Source: Gordonia sputi NBRC 100414
Lineage (GTDB): Bacteria > Actinomycetota > Actinomycetes > Mycobacteriales > Mycobacteriaceae
Length of the DNA stretch: 33,512 nucleotides
Direction: 5' to 3'
Assembly: GCF_000248055.1 (NCBI RefSeq)
Contig: NZ_BAFC01000079.1
Location: forward strand, 1-33,512
Below are positions 18,363-26,227 of the stretch, in pieces. Position numbers and translations under genes: made by a program. The notes beneath the pieces were generated by a model. It saw nothing but the letters and a program-made list of their open reading frames with translations. It ran no database searches and was not told where the DNA came from. The first letter of the stretch is position 1. Each line of letters starts with the position of its first letter.

Positions 18363-19317
18363 ATGCGGATTCGGGGATTCTCACTACTGGTTGCGGTCGC
18401 TGCGGCACTCGGCTTGCTCGCCGGGACGACGACTGCGGGCACCGCGTCGGCGGCCCCTCTACCGGTGACGTTCAACTTCTTCTCGGGCATCGCGCCGGAG
18501 TTGGCCAATCATGGCGGATCGCTCCCGGGCTCCAACGACTTCTCCTGCCGCCCGACGTCGAAACATCCCTACCCCGGTGGTGCTCGCACACGGGACGGGC
18601 GGATCGCAGCAAACCAATTGGGGCACATACGTTCCGCTGCTGAAGAACGAGGGCTACTGCGTCTTCGCGCTCACCTACGGGGCACTCGATGAGCTGCCGT
18701 GGCCAGGCCCCGCCGTCGGCGGAATGGGACTGATCGAAGACAGCGCAGCACAATTCGGGCGTTTCGTCGACAAGGTCCTCGCTGCGACGGGTGAGTCCAA
18801 GGTCGACGTCGTCGGACATTCGCAGGGCACCGTGGTGCCCGCGTACTACGCGAAATACCTTGGCGGACGAGGCAAGATCGACAAGCACGTATCGATCGCC
18901 CCGGCGTGGCGCGGTTCGACGGTGGCCGGGGCGGACCTCATCCTGCCGACGGTCCGCAAGCTCGGCATCTCCGCGGCACAGACCCCGCTCTGCCAGGGAT
19001 GCGCCGAACTCGACCCCAGCTCGGACGTGATGCGCAAGATCGCTGCGGGCGGCTACTACTACCCAGAGATCAGCTACACCAACATCGCCACCCGCTACGA
19101 CGAGGCCGTCGTCCCGTACACGCTCGGCCTGCCGCCGGGTGGCTCCAACGTGCGCAACATCGTCGTCCAGGACGGCTGCCCGGTGGACTTCACCGAACAC
19201 GCGGGCGTCGCGGGTTCGCGCCGCGCCGCGTACTTCGTCCTGAACGCACTCGACCCCGCTCACCCCCGCCCGGTCCCGTGCGACCGGGCGGCGCCGCTGA
19301 GCGGGAGCGCGTACTAG
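18363..19317 (+). pseudogene. Secreted lipase/esterase (Lipase_2 type) with a one-base frameshift
   Basis: The first frame (from ATG 18363) encodes a signal peptide (LLVAVAAALGLLAG then TASAAP) and the start of the mature enzyme up to NDFSCRPTSKHPY. The reading frame then has to shift at a run of four C (18573-18576) to continue PVVLAHGTGGSQQTNWGTY. Removing one C restores a single alpha/beta hydrolase of about 317 aa. The nucleophile motif GHSQG, a likely Asp in RYDEAVVPYT and His in DFTEHAGV complete the triad, and HGTGG forms the oxyanion hole. As written, translation ends at 18692 before the active site. A sequencing error in the C-run is as likely as true inactivation. Confidence 0.85.
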
Positions 19318-19319
19318 AC

Positions 19320-19403
19320 AGCGCCCGGTCGGCGTGACGCAGCGCCCAGTCGGCATCAGGAAGCGCCCAGTCGACGTAAGGAAACGCCCAGTCGACGGGC
19401 GTT
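19320..19403. repeat. Four 21-bp tandem repeats, intergenic
   Basis: Units start at 19320, 19341, 19362 and 19383 and follow AGCGCCCAGTCGGC plus seven variable bases. The reverse complement of the core, GCCGACTGGGCGCT, is the core of the repeats inside the permease gene 1.4 kb away, with the same period. A single related unit lies near 18262-18274. Confidence 0.9.
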
Positions 19404-19455
19404 GACCTGCGCGAACGACAATCTACTCAGCTGTGACCCTTGACACGTCGAATGG

Positions 19456-19477
19456 AGTGAATGTACGTTCATTCACT
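19456..19477. promoter_or_regulatory. 22-bp palindromic operator before badI
   Basis: The core TGAATGTACGTTCATTCA lies within a 22-bp palindrome in which 20 of 22 positions obey the symmetry. It closely resembles the TGAATGA-N4-TCATTCA type site of Bacillus subtilis FadR, a TetR-family repressor of fatty acid degradation genes. A TACGTT inside it could be the -10, so bound repressor would block transcription. The TetR product of the last operon gene is the obvious candidate ligand. Confidence 0.7.
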
Positions 19478-19530
19478 ATGAAGTCCGAGTCACTCCGTCT
19501 CGGCGACCATCATCGCGAAGGAGCACAGAC

Positions 19531-20337
19531 ATGAGCTACGGCACCACCGACTACGAAGACATCGAGTACGTCGTGGAGGGCCCGACGGCGGTCATCACGA
19601 TGAACCGCCCGCAGCGCTACAACGCATTTCGGGCCAAGACCGTCGAGGAGCTGATCAACGCCTTCCGACGTGCCTGGGCCGACCGCAACGTGCAGGCCGT
19701 GATCCTGACCGGCGCGGGAGAGAAGGCCTTCTGCACCGGCGGCGACGTCAAGCAGCGAGCAGAGACCGGCGACTACGGGCCGTCGGAGTCGGGCATGTTC
19801 GAGATCGGCAACCTGCACAAGGTGATCCGTGACATCCCCAAGCCCGTCATCGCGGCGGTCAACGGACTGGCCATCGGCGGCGGACACGTGCTGCATGTGC
19901 TGTGCGACCTGACCATCGCCGCAGACACCGCACGCTTCGGCCAGTCGGGCCCCAAGGTCGGCTCATTCGACGCCGGATTCGGCTCGGCCTACCTGGCACG
20001 GGTCGTCGGCGAGAAGCGGGCGCGCGAGATCTGGTACCTGTGCCGCCAATACGACGCCGCCACGGCTGAGCGTTGGGGCCTGGTGAACTGGGTTGTCCCG
20101 GCGGCAGATTTGCTCGACGAGGCCAAGAAGATCGCTGCCGAGATCGCGGAGAAGTCGCCGACGACGCTGCGCTTCCTCAAGCAGAGCTTCAACGCGGACT
20201 CCGACCATCAGACCGGACTCTCCAATCTCGCGATGAGCGCACTGGACCTCTTCACCCACTCCCCCGAGGGACTTGAGGGCGCAACGGCTTTCGCCGAGAA
20301 GCGCGCACCCGATTTCAACAAGTACGTCGGCGCCTGA
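19531..20337 (+). CDS. badI: 2-ketocyclohexanecarboxyl-CoA hydrolase (BadI-like)
   Basis: 268-aa crotonase-fold enzyme predicted to hydrolytically open the ring of 2-ketocyclohexanecarboxyl-CoA to pimeloyl-CoA. The fold is shown by NRPQRYNAFRAKT, the oxyanion-hole segments FCTGGDVKQRAE and AIGGGHVLHVLCDL, and SGPKVGSFDAGFGSAYLARV from residue 139, shared by BadI and its relative MenB. The C-terminal QSFNADSDHQTGL and FAEKRAPDFNKYVG match remembered BadI rather than MenB. AAGGAG precedes ATG 19531. First gene of the operon, 33 nt before badH. The context of a BadH-like partner and a CoA ligase supports BadI over DHNA-CoA synthase. Confidence 0.82.
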   Translation: MSYGTTDYEDIEYVVEGPTAVITMNRPQRYNAFRAKTVEELINAFRRAWADRNVQAVILTGAGEKAFCTGGDVKQRAETGDYGPSESGMFEIGNLHKVIRDIPKPVIAAVNGLAIGGGHVLHVLCDLTIAADTARFGQSGPKVGSFDAGFGSAYLARVVGEKRAREIWYLCRQYDAATAERWGLVNWVVPAADLLDEAKKIAAEIAEKSPTTLRFLKQSFNADSDHQTGLSNLAMSALDLFTHSPEGLEGATAFAEKRAPDFNKYVGA

Positions 20338-20370
20338 CCGCAGCAACCACAGACCACAGGAGCAAAACCC

Positions 20371-21120
20371 ATGAGCACCAACAGCATCGCCGTCGTCACC
20401 GGCGCAGGATCGGGTATCGGTAAGGCCATCACGCTCGCATTCGCCGAGCAGGGCACCACGGTCGTCGCGGCCGATCTCGACCTCGACGCCGCCAAGCGTA
20501 CAGCTGAGCAGAACGCCGCCATCGTGCCGATGTCCGTCGACGTCGCCGACCGGGCCACTGTCGACGCGCTACGAGACGCCGTCAACACCGAGGTCGGTGT
20601 CGCCGACATCCTCGTCAACGCCGCGGGATGGGACCGCACCGACCAATTCCTCAATGCGAGCACCGAATTCGCGGAGAAGGTGGTCGCGATCAACTACCTC
20701 GGACCAGTCCACATGGCGAGCGCCTTTCTACCGGGAATGGTCGAGGCGTCGACAACCGAAGGCTGGCAGGGCGGTCGGGTGATCAACCTTGCCTCCGACG
20801 CCGGACGAGTCGGCAGCGCAGGCGAATCCATCTACGCGGGCGCCAAGGGCGGCGTGATCGCCTTGAGCAAGTCGCTGGCACGAGAAATGGCGCGTCACCA
20901 GATCACCGTGAACGCCGTGTGCCCCGGACCCACCGACACCCCGTTGTTCCAGGCTCAGCCCGACAAGCTCAAAGAGGCTCTCGTCAAAGCGATTCCGTTC
21001 CGACGACTCGCCCGTCCCGACGAGGTCGCAGCGCCCGTCCTGTTCTTCGCCTCCCCCGCGGCGTCGTTCATCACCGGCCAGGTGATCAGCGTCAGCGGCG
21101 GACTCACGATGGCCGGCTAG
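20371..21120 (+). CDS. badH: 2-hydroxycyclohexanecarboxyl-CoA dehydrogenase (BadH-like SDR)
   Basis: 249-aa short-chain dehydrogenase predicted to oxidise 2-hydroxycyclohexanecarboxyl-CoA to the 2-keto compound with NAD+. The cofactor motif TGAGSGIG begins at residue 10, followed by NAAGWD and the active-site segment NLASDAGRVGS with Tyr155 and Lys159 (YAGAK). PGPTDTPLFQ and the C-terminus FITGQVISVSGGLTMAG are very similar to what is known of BadH. AGGAG lies upstream of ATG 20371. It sits between badI and the CoA ligase with 28-33 nt gaps. A generic 3-hydroxyacyl-CoA dehydrogenase role is the main alternative. Confidence 0.82.
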   Translation: MSTNSIAVVTGAGSGIGKAITLAFAEQGTTVVAADLDLDAAKRTAEQNAAIVPMSVDVADRATVDALRDAVNTEVGVADILVNAAGWDRTDQFLNASTEFAEKVVAINYLGPVHMASAFLPGMVEASTTEGWQGGRVINLASDAGRVGSAGESIYAGAKGGVIALSKSLAREMARHQITVNAVCPGPTDTPLFQAQPDKLKEALVKAIPFRRLARPDEVAAPVLFFASPAASFITGQVISVSGGLTMAG

Positions 21121-21148
21121 GCCAACCCCGAGGTCACTGGAGATCATC

Positions 21149-22864
21149 ATGAGCACCACCGCCAGTCACGACGCCGCAACACCGTACGTATACGACGCAG
21201 CACAGTACCGCTCGTTCTTCGAGCACGAGTTCACGTATCTGAACGGCTTCCGCCGCAACGTCTCCCGATACGCGCACACCACAGCGATGATCGACCCGAC
21301 GACCGACACCGAGTGGACGTACGCAGAGCTCGGCGCCGCAGTGGACTCGTTGGCCGCAGGCCTCGCCGCCCACGGTGTCGGCGACGGCGACGTCGTCGGA
21401 TATCAATTGTTCAACGGACCCGAGTTCGCGCAGCTCTACCTCGCCACCCAGGCCGTAGGCGCCGTCGGGTCACCGATGAACTTCCGGTTGGCGGCAGGCG
21501 AGACGGCGGTCATCCTCGATGTGAGCAGGCCGTCGGTCTACATCTACGACACCGAGCTCACCGACATGGTGTCCACGGCAATCGAGCGCGCCGAGCATAC
21601 GCCGGACGTCCTGATCGGCGTGGGCACAGGCACTCTCGTCGACGGCCCGCGATCGATCCGATTCACCGACCTGCCTGCCGACGCTCCGGCACCGCGGACA
21701 ACCCGCGGCGTGTTCGACGAGACCACCCGGCTCTACACGTCCGGCACCACCGGCATGCCCAAAGCAGTGCCGATGAACAGCGCGATCGAGATCTTCTCGG
21801 CGCATGACGTGATCATGCACTTCCCGCTCTCACCGGAGGATCGCATGCTGAACATGACTCCGTGGTTCCACCGCGGTGGACTCTATTGCGCCGGACCCAA
21901 TCCCACGTTCTACCTCGGATCGTCGCTGGTACCGATGCGTGTGTTCGACGCGGCGACGACACTCGACTGGGTCGAGCGCTACGGACTGACATTCCTCATC
22001 GGTGCGCCGACCAACCTCGCGATGCTCGCTGCCGAGCAGCAACGTCGTCCGCGAGACCTGTCCAGCCTGCACGGCATCGTCACCATGGGTGCTCCCCTCG
22101 AACGCGACGCCGCACTGCTCTATCAGGAGGTGCTCACCCCCAGGATCTTCAACGGATACGGCAGCACCGAGGGGTTCTGGAACACCTTCCTGCGTCCCAC
22201 GGACCTGCCCGATCACGCCGGAACCGCCGGACGCGCCTGCCTCGACGACGACGTGCGCGTCGTCCACGTCCGCGACGACGGGCAGCTGGCCGACCCGGAC
22301 GACGTCGTCGCACGAGACGGCGACGAGGTCGGTGAAGTGATCATCCGCTCACCGAAATGTGCTGCGGCGTATTTCGATTCACCCCAGCAGGAGAAGGCGA
22401 AGTACAACGGTAGCTGGCTGCACATCGGCGATCTCGCCACCTGGGACGTCGACGAGTTCGTCACGATCGTCGGCCGCAAGGACGACATGCTCATCTCCGG
22501 CGGCGAGAATGTGCATCCGGTACAGGTCGAGGAGGCTCTGAACGGCCATCCCGCAGTGGCGGATTCGCTTGTCGTCGGGGTTCCCGACGACCGGTGGGGA
22601 CAGCTCGTCGTCGCCTACATCGTGCCTGTCGAGGGCGCCCACCCGTCCCCGGAGGAACTCGACAGCTACTGCCGTGAGCACCCGATGCTCTCGCAGTTCA
22701 AACGTCCGCGCGCCTATCGCATCGTCGAGTCGCTCCCTGTTTCCGCGACCGGCAAGAAACTCCACTACCGGGCAACCACATCCGCAGCCGCCGAGATGTC
22801 GGCGGGCGAATTCGACGCCCCCGCACCACTGACAACATCGACCACCAACGGAGCCGACCGATGA
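21149..22864 (+). CDS. aliA: Acyl-CoA ligase, probably cyclohexanecarboxylate-CoA ligase (AliA-like)
   Basis: 571-aa adenylate-forming enzyme that activates a carboxylic acid with ATP and CoA. Motif A3 is LYTSGTTGMPKAVP from residue 195, A5 is NGYGSTEG, A7/A8 run from HIGD (residue 425) through GRKDDMLISGGENVHPVQVE, and the A10 catalytic lysine is Lys536 in SATGKKLHYR. ATG 21149 has GGAG upstream. Its stop overlaps the next start by 4 nt (ATGA), so the two are coupled. Assignment to cyclohexanecarboxylate rests on operon partners. Sequence alone shows only a medium-chain or aryl/alicyclic acid ligase. Confidence 0.78.
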   Translation: MSTTASHDAATPYVYDAAQYRSFFEHEFTYLNGFRRNVSRYAHTTAMIDPTTDTEWTYAELGAAVDSLAAGLAAHGVGDGDVVGYQLFNGPEFAQLYLATQAVGAVGSPMNFRLAAGETAVILDVSRPSVYIYDTELTDMVSTAIERAEHTPDVLIGVGTGTLVDGPRSIRFTDLPADAPAPRTTRGVFDETTRLYTSGTTGMPKAVPMNSAIEIFSAHDVIMHFPLSPEDRMLNMTPWFHRGGLYCAGPNPTFYLGSSLVPMRVFDAATTLDWVERYGLTFLIGAPTNLAMLAAEQQRRPRDLSSLHGIVTMGAPLERDAALLYQEVLTPRIFNGYGSTEGFWNTFLRPTDLPDHAGTAGRACLDDDVRVVHVRDDGQLADPDDVVARDGDEVGEVIIRSPKCAAAYFDSPQQEKAKYNGSWLHIGDLATWDVDEFVTIVGRKDDMLISGGENVHPVQVEEALNGHPAVADSLVVGVPDDRWGQLVVAYIVPVEGAHPSPEELDSYCREHPMLSQFKRPRAYRIVESLPVSATGKKLHYRATTSAAAEMSAGEFDAPAPLTTSTTNGADR

Positions 22865-24081
22865 GCACCACCGCCAGCACCAAGTTCTCCGCCCTCGACC
22901 CCCTCAACCTCGATCTCGGATACTCCGACGACGAACTGGCCGTTCGCGATTCGGTCCGCGGATTTCTCGCCGAGGCCGTGACCCCGTACATCGCCGACTG
23001 GTTCGAGGAGGGCGGAATCCCGATCGCGCGCGAGCTGTTCAAACAATTCGGTCAGCTCGGCGTTCTCGGCATGCATCTCGACGGATACGGTTGCGGCGGA
23101 GCGTCGTCGGTGCATTACGGCCTGGCCAGTCTCGAACTCGAGGCCTGCGATTCGGGCATCCGGTCGATGGTTTCGGTGCAGGGTTCACTCGCAATGTTCT
23201 CGATCTACAACAACGGCAGCGAAGCACAGAAGACGCAGTGGCTGCCGTCCATGGCCGAAGGCACCACCGTCGGCTGTTTCGGTCTCACTGAGCCCGACGC
23301 CGGATCAGACCCGGCGTCGATGAAGACGCGCGCCAGGCGCGACGGCGACGACTGGATTCTCGACGGCCGCAAGATGTGGATCACCAACGCCCCCATCGCC
23401 GACGTCGCCGTCGTCTGGGCGCAGACCGACCTCCCCGACGGTGGCGTGGGTGTGCGGGGCTTCATCGTGCCCACCGACACTCCCGGTGTTTCCACACCGG
23501 AGATCAAGCACAAGGCGTCGCTCCGGGCGTCGACCACCGGTGAGATCGTCATGGACAACGTGCGGTTGCCCGCGAATGCGCTGATGCCCGGAAACGACGA
23601 CCTGCACAAGGGCAGGGGAATCAAGGGTCCGCTCTCGAGTCTCACCGAGGCCAGGTACGGAATCATCTGGGGATCGATCGGTGCGGCTCGCACCGCCTGG
23701 GCGGCAGCGCTCGAGTATGCCACGCAGCGAACACAATTCGGCAAGCCGATCGCCGGATTCCAACTGACACAGGCGAAGCTCGCCGACATGGCCGTCGAAC
23801 TGCAGAAGGGCCAGTTACTGGCGTACCACCTCGGACGTCTGAAGGATTCGGTCGGGCTGCGTCCGGACCAGGTCAGCTTCGGCAAACTCAACAACACTCG
23901 TGAGGCCATCGAGATCTGTCGCACGGCGCGAACCATATTGGGCGGCAACGGTATCTCGCTGGAGTATCCGGTGATCCGTCACATGGTGAACCTCGAATCG
24001 GTGCTCACCTATGAGGGCACCCCAGAGATGCACCAACTTGTCCTCGGCCAGGCCTACACCGGCCAGAATGCCTTCCGCTGA
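22861..24081 (+). CDS. gcdH: Glutaryl-CoA dehydrogenase
   Basis: 406-aa FAD acyl-CoA dehydrogenase predicted to oxidise and decarboxylate glutaryl-CoA to crotonyl-CoA and CO2. The whole chain resembles human GCDH: DPLNLDLGYSDDE, GYGCGGASSVHYGL, GCFGLTEPDAGSDP, KHKASLRASTTGEIVMDNV and ILGGNGISLEYPVIRH. The catalytic base is Glu385 (TYEGTPEMH). The residues that in GCDH contact the distal carboxylate (human Glu87, Arg94, Ser98) are present as Glu94, Arg101 and Ser105. This makes a dicarboxyl-CoA substrate much more likely than cyclohexanecarboxyl-CoA. In this operon it would process the glutaryl-CoA formed by beta-oxidation of pimeloyl-CoA. Confidence 0.85.
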   Translation: MSTTASTKFSALDPLNLDLGYSDDELAVRDSVRGFLAEAVTPYIADWFEEGGIPIARELFKQFGQLGVLGMHLDGYGCGGASSVHYGLASLELEACDSGIRSMVSVQGSLAMFSIYNNGSEAQKTQWLPSMAEGTTVGCFGLTEPDAGSDPASMKTRARRDGDDWILDGRKMWITNAPIADVAVVWAQTDLPDGGVGVRGFIVPTDTPGVSTPEIKHKASLRASTTGEIVMDNVRLPANALMPGNDDLHKGRGIKGPLSSLTEARYGIIWGSIGAARTAWAAALEYATQRTQFGKPIAGFQLTQAKLADMAVELQKGQLLAYHLGRLKDSVGLRPDQVSFGKLNNTREAIEICRTARTILGGNGISLEYPVIRHMVNLESVLTYEGTPEMHQLVLGQAYTGQNAFR

Positions 24082-24094
24082 ACGGAGACTCCCC

Positions 24095-25240
24095 ATGAGC
24101 GCACTCACCTACGACATCGAGCACAAGCAATTCCGCGACACCGCAGCACGATTCGTCGCCGAGCAGATCACTCCCTCGCACGAGAACTGGGAAACCGCGG
24201 GCCAATGGGACCGAAGCCTGTTCACCGAGGCGGGCAAGAACGGGCTGATCGGATTCGAGGTCGACGAGCAGTTCGACGGGCCAGGCGTCGACGACTTCCG
24301 GTACAACGCAATCCTGATCGACGAAATCGCACGCACCGGCGCGGCCGCCGAAGCGATCGCGTTCTCACTACAGAACGACGTCGTCCTCCCCTACCTCACC
24401 GAGCTGACCACCGACGAGCAGAAGGCGCGCTGGCTACCAGGCGTCGTCAGCGGGGAGACCGTGCTCGGCATCGCGATGACGGAGCCGGGGGCGGGCAGCG
24501 ACCTTACCGGCATCACCACGTCGGCGGTGCGCGATGGCGATCACTACGTGGTCAACGGGTCGAAGACGTTCATCTCCAACGGCCGAAACGGCGACCTGTT
24601 CGTCGTCGCGACGAGGACGAGCCCGGACAAGCACAAGGGACTCACGCTGCTCGTCGTCGACGCTGCCACAACGGGTTTCGAGCGTGGCCGCAACCTCGAC
24701 AAAATCGGGCTGCACGCACAGGACACCAGCGAGCTCTCCTTTCACGACATGCGGGTACCGGTGGCGAACCGTCTCGGCGAAGAGGGCGAGGGCTTCTACC
24801 AACTGGTGAGAAACCTTCCGCAGGAACGGCTCTCACTGTCCGTGGGCGCCATCGCGGCAGCCGAAGGTGTTTTCGCCCGCACCCTGGAGTACGTGAAGGA
24901 GCGCACCGCGTTCGGTTCGCCGATCGCGTCGTTCCAGAACACCCAGTTCGTCCTGGCCGAGCTCGCAACCGAACTCGACATCGCACGGACGTTCCTAGAC
25001 GACTGCATCGCAGAACACGTCCGGGGAGAACTGAGCGCGGCACGGGCGGCGCGGCTGAAGTGGTGGGCAACCGAACTACAGGTCCGGACCGCGGACAGGT
25101 GCCTGCAACTGCACGGCGGCTACGGCTACATGCGGGAGTATCCGGTGGCACGAGCATTCGTCGACGCGCGTATCCAGACCATCTACGGCGGGACGTCGGA
25201 GATCATGAAGACCATCGTCGCCAAGGATCTGGGCATCTGA
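24095..25240 (+). CDS. Acyl-CoA dehydrogenase (AliB- or PimD-like)
   Basis: 381-aa FAD-dependent dehydrogenase, starting 13 nt after gcdH with GGAG upstream. FAD/substrate segments GIAMTEPGAGSDL, VNGSKTFISNG and LHGGYGYMREYPVARAF are present. At the position of the usual C-terminal catalytic Glu the sequence is IYGGTSEI, so the base is instead probably Glu244 in LPQERLSLS, as in long-chain and isovaleryl-CoA dehydrogenases. In context it is the best candidate for oxidising cyclohexanecarboxyl-CoA to the 1-ene (the AliB step) or pimeloyl-CoA. Which of the two cannot be decided from sequence. Confidence 0.8.
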   Translation: MSALTYDIEHKQFRDTAARFVAEQITPSHENWETAGQWDRSLFTEAGKNGLIGFEVDEQFDGPGVDDFRYNAILIDEIARTGAAAEAIAFSLQNDVVLPYLTELTTDEQKARWLPGVVSGETVLGIAMTEPGAGSDLTGITTSAVRDGDHYVVNGSKTFISNGRNGDLFVVATRTSPDKHKGLTLLVVDAATTGFERGRNLDKIGLHAQDTSELSFHDMRVPVANRLGEEGEGFYQLVRNLPQERLSLSVGAIAAAEGVFARTLEYVKERTAFGSPIASFQNTQFVLAELATELDIARTFLDDCIAEHVRGELSAARAARLKWWATELQVRTADRCLQLHGGYGYMREYPVARAFVDARIQTIYGGTSEIMKTIVAKDLGI

Positions 25241-25254
25241 GCGGCTACAGTGAT

Positions 25255-25273
25255 GAACGGTGATTCACCGTTC
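25255..25273. promoter_or_regulatory. 19-bp palindrome before tetR, candidate autoregulatory operator
   Basis: GAACGGTGA and TCACCGTTC are perfect 9-nt arms around a single T. It lies 4 nt after a TACAGT hexamer (25246-25251) and 16 nt before the GTG of tetR, across the predicted transcription start, as expected of an autorepressor. It differs in spacing from the operator before badI. Confidence 0.55.
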
Positions 25274-25288
25274 GATGGAGGAGGACTC

Positions 25289-25966
25289 GTGGCGAAATCC
25301 GCAACCGCACGCTCGACGTCGGATCTGGCCGTCGAAGATGCGGTGCGCGCGGTCCGGGTCTCGTCGCGTCGACGACAGTTGCTCGACGCCGCCGTGGCCG
25401 TCATGGAGCGCACCGGGTTTCACCAGATGTCGATGCAGGCGCTTGCCGACGAGGCGCAGGTCAGCGTCGGATTGTTCTACAAGTATTTCGGGTCGAAGGA
25501 GGACATCCTCCTCGCCGCCATCGTCGACATCCTGGAGAAGTTCCGCGATCAGTTGCAACCCGCGATGGACCTCGCGGGCGACGACCCCGTCGAACAACTC
25601 ATCGCCGGTTTCCGGCAGTACGCGCGGATCGTCGACGAGAACCGCGATGCCGTCGTGCTGACGTATCGGGAGAGCCGGACGCTCGACGCCGAGGGTCGGG
25701 ACCAGATCAAGCAGCTCGAGGTGGAGACGTCGGCGCCGATGCGCGAGGCGATCACTGCTGCCATCGAGAACGGGTCGATGAAGGCGGACGTCGACGCCGA
25801 CCTCGCGGTGTTCGATCTGATGATGCTCGCGCACGGGTGGGCGCTGAAGCACTGGCACTTCGCGCCCGCGCTGACGATCGACGAGTACGCGACGGCGCAG
25901 CTGCGGTTCGCACTGCCGGCGCTGGTCGTCGGCGATCGGCTCGGCGGGTACCTGGCCGCGCTGTAG
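25289..25966 (+). CDS. TetR/AcrR-family regulator of the cyclohexanecarboxylate operon
   Basis: 225-aa repressor-type protein. The N-terminal HTH is MERTGFHQMSMQALADEA followed by VSVGLFYKYFGSKEDILLAA. The C-terminal ligand-binding domain is helical. GTG 25289 is chosen because GGAGGAGGA lies immediately upstream. The longer frame from 25250 would overlap the palindromic operator. It follows the dehydrogenase gene by 48 nt on the same strand and probably responds to a CoA thioester or acid of the pathway. The anaerobic bad cluster of Rhodopseudomonas uses a different regulator family (MarR). Confidence 0.88.
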   Translation: MAKSATARSTSDLAVEDAVRAVRVSSRRRQLLDAAVAVMERTGFHQMSMQALADEAQVSVGLFYKYFGSKEDILLAAIVDILEKFRDQLQPAMDLAGDDPVEQLIAGFRQYARIVDENRDAVVLTYRESRTLDAEGRDQIKQLEVETSAPMREAITAAIENGSMKADVDADLAVFDLMMLAHGWALKHWHFAPALTIDEYATAQLRFALPALVVGDRLGGYLAAL

Positions 25967-25970
25967 GGGT

Positions 25971-26225
25971 GGTCTCGACAAGCTCGACCAGCGGTGGTTG
26001 GGCTCGAGCGGCGGTTGGTGGTCTCGACAAGCTCGACCAGCGGCGGGGGCTCTCGACCAGCGGTGGTTGGGCTCGAGCGGCGGTTGGGTGGTCTCGACAA
26101 GCTCGACCAGCGGCGGGGGCTCTCGACCAGCGGTGGTTGGGCTCGAGCGGCGGTTGGTGGTCTCGACAAGCTCGACCAGCGATGGTTGGGCTCGACCGGC
26201 GGCGGTTGGGCTCGACCAGCGGCCC
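25971..26225. repeat. CTCGACC repeat array between tetR and the PAP2 gene
   Basis: The segment GGTCTCGACAAGCTCGACCA starts at 25971, 26020, 26090 and 26159, giving spacings of 49, 70 and 69 bp. Between these lie shorter units (CTCGACCAGCGGTGG, CTCGAGCGGCGG). The array fills the gap between convergent genes from the tetR stop to the PAP2 stop. It is related to the array at 15562-15735. Confidence 0.9.
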
Positions 26226-26227
26226 GG

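Noticed and set aside
19531..20337. The crotonase as DHNA-CoA synthase (MenB)
   Set aside because: It shares the GPKVGSFDAG segment, but the C-terminus and the badH and CoA-ligase neighbours fit BadI, and no menaquinone gene is nearby.
25971..26225. CTCGACC array as a CRISPR or phage attachment region
   Set aside because: Spacing is irregular (49, 70, 69 bp), intervening sequence is itself repeated, and no integrase or cas gene is present.
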